A stretch of 6,744 nucleotides of DNA from DAIPHL01 sp036771375 (GTDB taxonomy: Bacteria; Synergistota; Synergistia; Synergistales; Synergistaceae): NCBI GenBank assembly GCA_036771375.1, contig DAIPHL010000122.1, positions 1 through 6,744 of the forward strand, written 5' to 3'. Below are positions 5,011 to 6,744 of the stretch, in pieces. Positions within the stretch are counted from its first letter, which is position 1; every line of letters begins with the position of its first letter. The translations under genes and the position numbers were made by a program. Below the pieces are notes generated by a model. It was not told the DNA's origin. It worked only from the letters and a program-made list of their open reading frames with translations, and did no database searches.

Positions 5011-6234
5011 TTGAAAGTAACCGGAATCATCGCCGAATACAACCCCCTTCACGAGGGGCACCAATATCATATCAGGAAATCGAGGAATATTGTTCGGGCT
5101 GACGCGACAATTGCCGTAATTTCCTCAAATTTCGTCCAGCGCGGCGAACCGGCGCTCGTCGACAAGGGAGTGCGGGCTGAGATGGCTCTTGCGTGCGGTG
5201 TGGACCTGGTTCTGGAGCTTCCGGTCGTCTACTCGTCCCGCAACGCGGGCCTTTTTGCAAATGCCGCGGTGGATATCCTGGCTTCGACCGGTCTTGTCTC
5301 TTCCCTCTGTTTCGGCATGGAGACGCCGGATGAAAGGAAGCTGAATGCCGTGGCGGACCTGTTGAACGAGGAACCGAAAGAGTTCAGGGCGGACCTCAGA
5401 CGGTACCTGAAGGGGGGATGTTCCTTCGTTCAGGCGCGAAGCCTGGCGCTCGAAGAGAGGATTCCGGGGTGCCTTTCTTTTTTGAAACGGCCGAACAACA
5501 ATTTGGCGCTTGCCTACACGAAACGGATACGCGAGAAAGGATATCCGCTCGAAGTGATCCCGATCGAGCGGGTCGGGGCCGGATTTCATGACAGAAAGGT
5601 CGGCGAAGCCTCTTCGTACGCGAGCGCGAGCGCGCTGAGGAGGCTCTTCGAAGCGGGGCGCGAGGAGCTCGTGTACGCGAGAATGCCGGAGAAAGCCGCC
5701 TCGCTCCTTCGATCGTCGAGTGAATCCGGCCATGTGGCCTTATCCAAAGAGCGGTATTGGCGAGCGATACGGTTGTCGATCCTACGGGACGGCGTCGAGG
5801 GTTTATCGCGTGTCGCGGAGATGCGCGAGGGGCTGGAGAACAGAATGCATTCGTTCGTTTGGGAATCGGAATCGTTCGATGCCTTTCTGAGCGCCTGCAC
5901 GAGCAGGCGATACCCGGCGGGACGCCTGAGCCGGCATTGCGTGCATCTTTTGATCGGTCTTTTGCATGAGGCGAGCAGGGATTTTCAGAAGAACGGTCCT
6001 CCGTACATAAGGGTCCTGGGGGCGAACGAGACCGGCAGGCGACTGCTTCGGACGATGCGCGACAGCGCGAAGCTTCCCCTCATATCGAAATCATCCGCCC
6101 CATGGAGCTCCTACGCGCGGCGAATGATGGCATTCGAGCACAGAGCGACGGAGATATGGGAGATGCTCACCGACAGCCCGAGGCCAAAACGTGAATCCCG
6201 TTTCCGTACGGTGATCCTGCATGATTCGGCCTGA
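5011..6234 (+). CDS. tmcAL: tRNA(Met) cytidine acetate ligase
   Basis: With the TTG start the protein has 407 residues, close to the roughly 415 of Bacillus subtilis TmcAL (YlbM). The family activates acetate with ATP to acetyl-AMP and transfers it to C34 of elongator tRNA-Met, making ac4C that keeps AUG decoding accurate. The N-terminus KVTGIIAEYNPLHEGHQYH carries the nucleotidyltransferase HxGH motif (H14-H17). It is followed by SSNFVQRGEPALVDKGVRAE (39-57), GVDLVLELP, FGME (101-104; usually FGSE), RPNNNLALAY (160-169) and RVGAGFHD (187-194). The C-terminal half (about 230-407) is helical and basic, as expected for tRNA binding. The start is set by GGGAGGAGG seven bases upstream and by homology beginning at KVTG. 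It is transcribed divergently from ackA and has no downstream partner in the window. The old name is nucleotidyltransferase/UPF0348. Confidence 0.94.
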   Translation: MKVTGIIAEYNPLHEGHQYHIRKSRNIVRADATIAVISSNFVQRGEPALVDKGVRAEMALACGVDLVLELPVVYSSRNAGLFANAAVDILASTGLVSSLCFGMETPDERKLNAVADLLNEEPKEFRADLRRYLKGGCSFVQARSLALEERIPGCLSFLKRPNNNLALAYTKRIREKGYPLEVIPIERVGAGFHDRKVGEASSYASASALRRLFEAGREELVYARMPEKAASLLRSSSESGHVALSKERYWRAIRLSILRDGVEGLSRVAEMREGLENRMHSFVWESESFDAFLSACTSRRYPAGRLSRHCVHLLIGLLHEASRDFQKNGPPYIRVLGANETGRRLLRTMRDSAKLPLISKSSAPWSSYARRMMAFEHRATEIWEMLTDSPRPKRESRFRTVILHDSA

Positions 6235-6522
6235 CCCGCTCTTCCGGTTTTTCCTCTCCTTGATCCGCTTGCGTCTTTCTGTCTCATACGAACGAATCGG
6301 CGACGTGAAGCGTCGCTTTCCGTGCGAGAATAGGGTAGTGGTTTGTTTTTGACGGGGAGACGATGCCGTGCTGTTGGAAAAAAGATGGGCCTGTATCGAG
6401 TTTTCGTCCTCCCAGCCTGCACACCGTCATATAGCCAGGGAGCACGCGAAACCGATCTACCTTTACGATGCCTTGCGCGGATTTTTTTCGGCGAGAACCG
6501 ATCCGATTTCAAACATTGTTTT
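6235..6522. other. Gene-poor stretch after tmcAL
   Basis: About 288 bases with no intact gene on either strand. Besides the hairpin at 6299-6317, short minus-strand frames follow the dehydrogenase relic. One begins with ATG at 6516 (MFEIGSVLAEKNPRKAS, then stop). Another is an open run of roughly 60 codons containing MTVCRLGGRKLDTGP. These read like degraded coding sequence but I cannot assign a family. The stretch is probably part of the same decaying locus as the relic. Confidence 0.45.
6299..6317 (+). terminator. Weak hairpin downstream of tmcAL
   Basis: GCGACG (6300-6305) pairs with CGTCGC (6311-6316) around a TGAAG loop, extended by one G-T pair. It is followed only by TTTCC, 65 bases after the tmcAL stop. 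The stem is plausible but the T-run is poor, so this is a tentative terminator. Confidence 0.3.
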
Positions 6523-6723
6523 TCATCGGTGCTGCCAGTCCTTGTCGTTGTGGTAGATCATACATTTTGTCATGCCTCCGTCGAGCGTCAGAACCTGTTC
6601 GGTGACAAAAGCGCTCTTTTTCGTTGTAGAGGAAAAGGAGGTTTCACTCGTTCAACGGGGTGCAACGATCGCACGAACGATTCCGCGAGCGAGACTGGCG
6701 ATGACAACCACTTTATTCTTCAC
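6523..6723 (-). pseudogene. Relic of a short-chain dehydrogenase/reductase, internally deleted
   Basis: Read from GTG 6723, the first 23 codons give KNKVVVIASLARGIVRAIV, plainly the start of an SDR Rossmann fold (family pattern KVVVITGxxxGIGxAIA). Two of the three glycines of the TGxxxGxG cofactor motif are lost. An in-frame TGA (6654-6652) follows. In the same frame comes SAFVTEQVLTLDGGM then TKCMIYHNDKDWQHR and the final stop (6525-6523). VTGQVLxVDGGM is the canonical SDR C-terminus and the TK-x-MIYH tail is seen in some members. An intact SDR has about 250 residues; here 66 codons remain, so about 180 codons of the middle, including the YxxxK catalytic site, are gone. It cannot encode an active enzyme. 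The upstream flank is cut by the window edge. Confidence 0.68.
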
Positions 6724-6744
6724 GACAATGCGCTTCCGCCGACC

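Noticed and set aside
6368..6556. Plus-strand frame of 62 codons after tmcAL.
   Set aside because: No ribosome site and no recognisable motif; it overlaps the C-terminal part of the dehydrogenase relic on the opposite strand.
6652..6654. In-frame TGA in the dehydrogenase relic as evidence for TGA recoding (Trp, Gly or Sec).
   Set aside because: The rest of the gene is missing its middle and its cofactor glycines, and other genes here use TGA as a normal stop (acyltransferase, GntR gene, tmcAL).
1..6744. Nine-base inverted match at the two window ends (GGTCGGCGG at the left, CCGCCGACC at the right).
   Set aside because: The same nine bases also occur inside the acyltransferase gene near 274-282. 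In GC-rich DNA this is most simply chance and not a terminal inverted repeat of a mobile element.

Overview
The window is bacterial chromosomal DNA of fairly high GC, with no rRNA, tRNA, CRISPR array, phage or insertion-sequence signature that I can see. Two signals point to the host. A lipid A-type acyltransferase and a proteobacterial-type small diacylglycerol kinase (DgkA) suggest an outer-membrane, LPS-making cell. The tmcAL / ackA / DUF177 / rpmF neighbourhood is the arrangement familiar from Firmicutes-like genomes. Diderm features with Firmicutes-like synteny fit Synergistota best. This is an inference from content and order, not a phylogenetic result.

Layout, left to right. The 3' part of an LpxL/HtrB-like acyltransferase (+ strand) enters from the left edge and ends at 428. 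It faces a three-gene minus-strand operon, read right to left: an ArsR-type regulator with a CVC metal-site motif (about 2219-1809), dgkA (1784-1416) and a GntR/FCD-family regulator (1386-553). A good sigma70-like promoter (2273-2301) lies just upstream of the ArsR gene. A sparse region of about 690 bases follows (2220-2909). It holds a possible 37-residue small protein with an excellent Shine-Dalgarno, a perfect 13-bp hairpin and otherwise nothing recognisable. Next comes the minus-strand cluster ackA - yceD (DUF177) - rpmF (4939-2910). Divergent from it, 71 bases away, is tmcAL (5011-6234, TTG start). The last 500 bases contain no intact gene. They do hold a clear relic of a short-chain dehydrogenase (6523-6723, minus), reduced to its two ends and carrying an in-frame stop.

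How the genes relate. AckA makes or uses acetate, and TmcAL consumes acetate plus ATP to acetylate the wobble cytidine of elongator tRNA-Met. DUF177 and L32 belong to large-subunit ribosome biology. The cluster therefore couples acetate metabolism with translation genes. The dgkA operon concerns envelope lipid recycling under two regulators.

The observations I rate highest are: an acetate kinase with all catalytic residues but an altered acyl-pocket loop (the position equivalent to Pro232 is Thr); an inverted repeat that captures the tmcAL Shine-Dalgarno in the divergent intergenic region; the internally deleted dehydrogenase fossil; and the candidate small protein. I found no convincing new multi-gene defence or mobile system.
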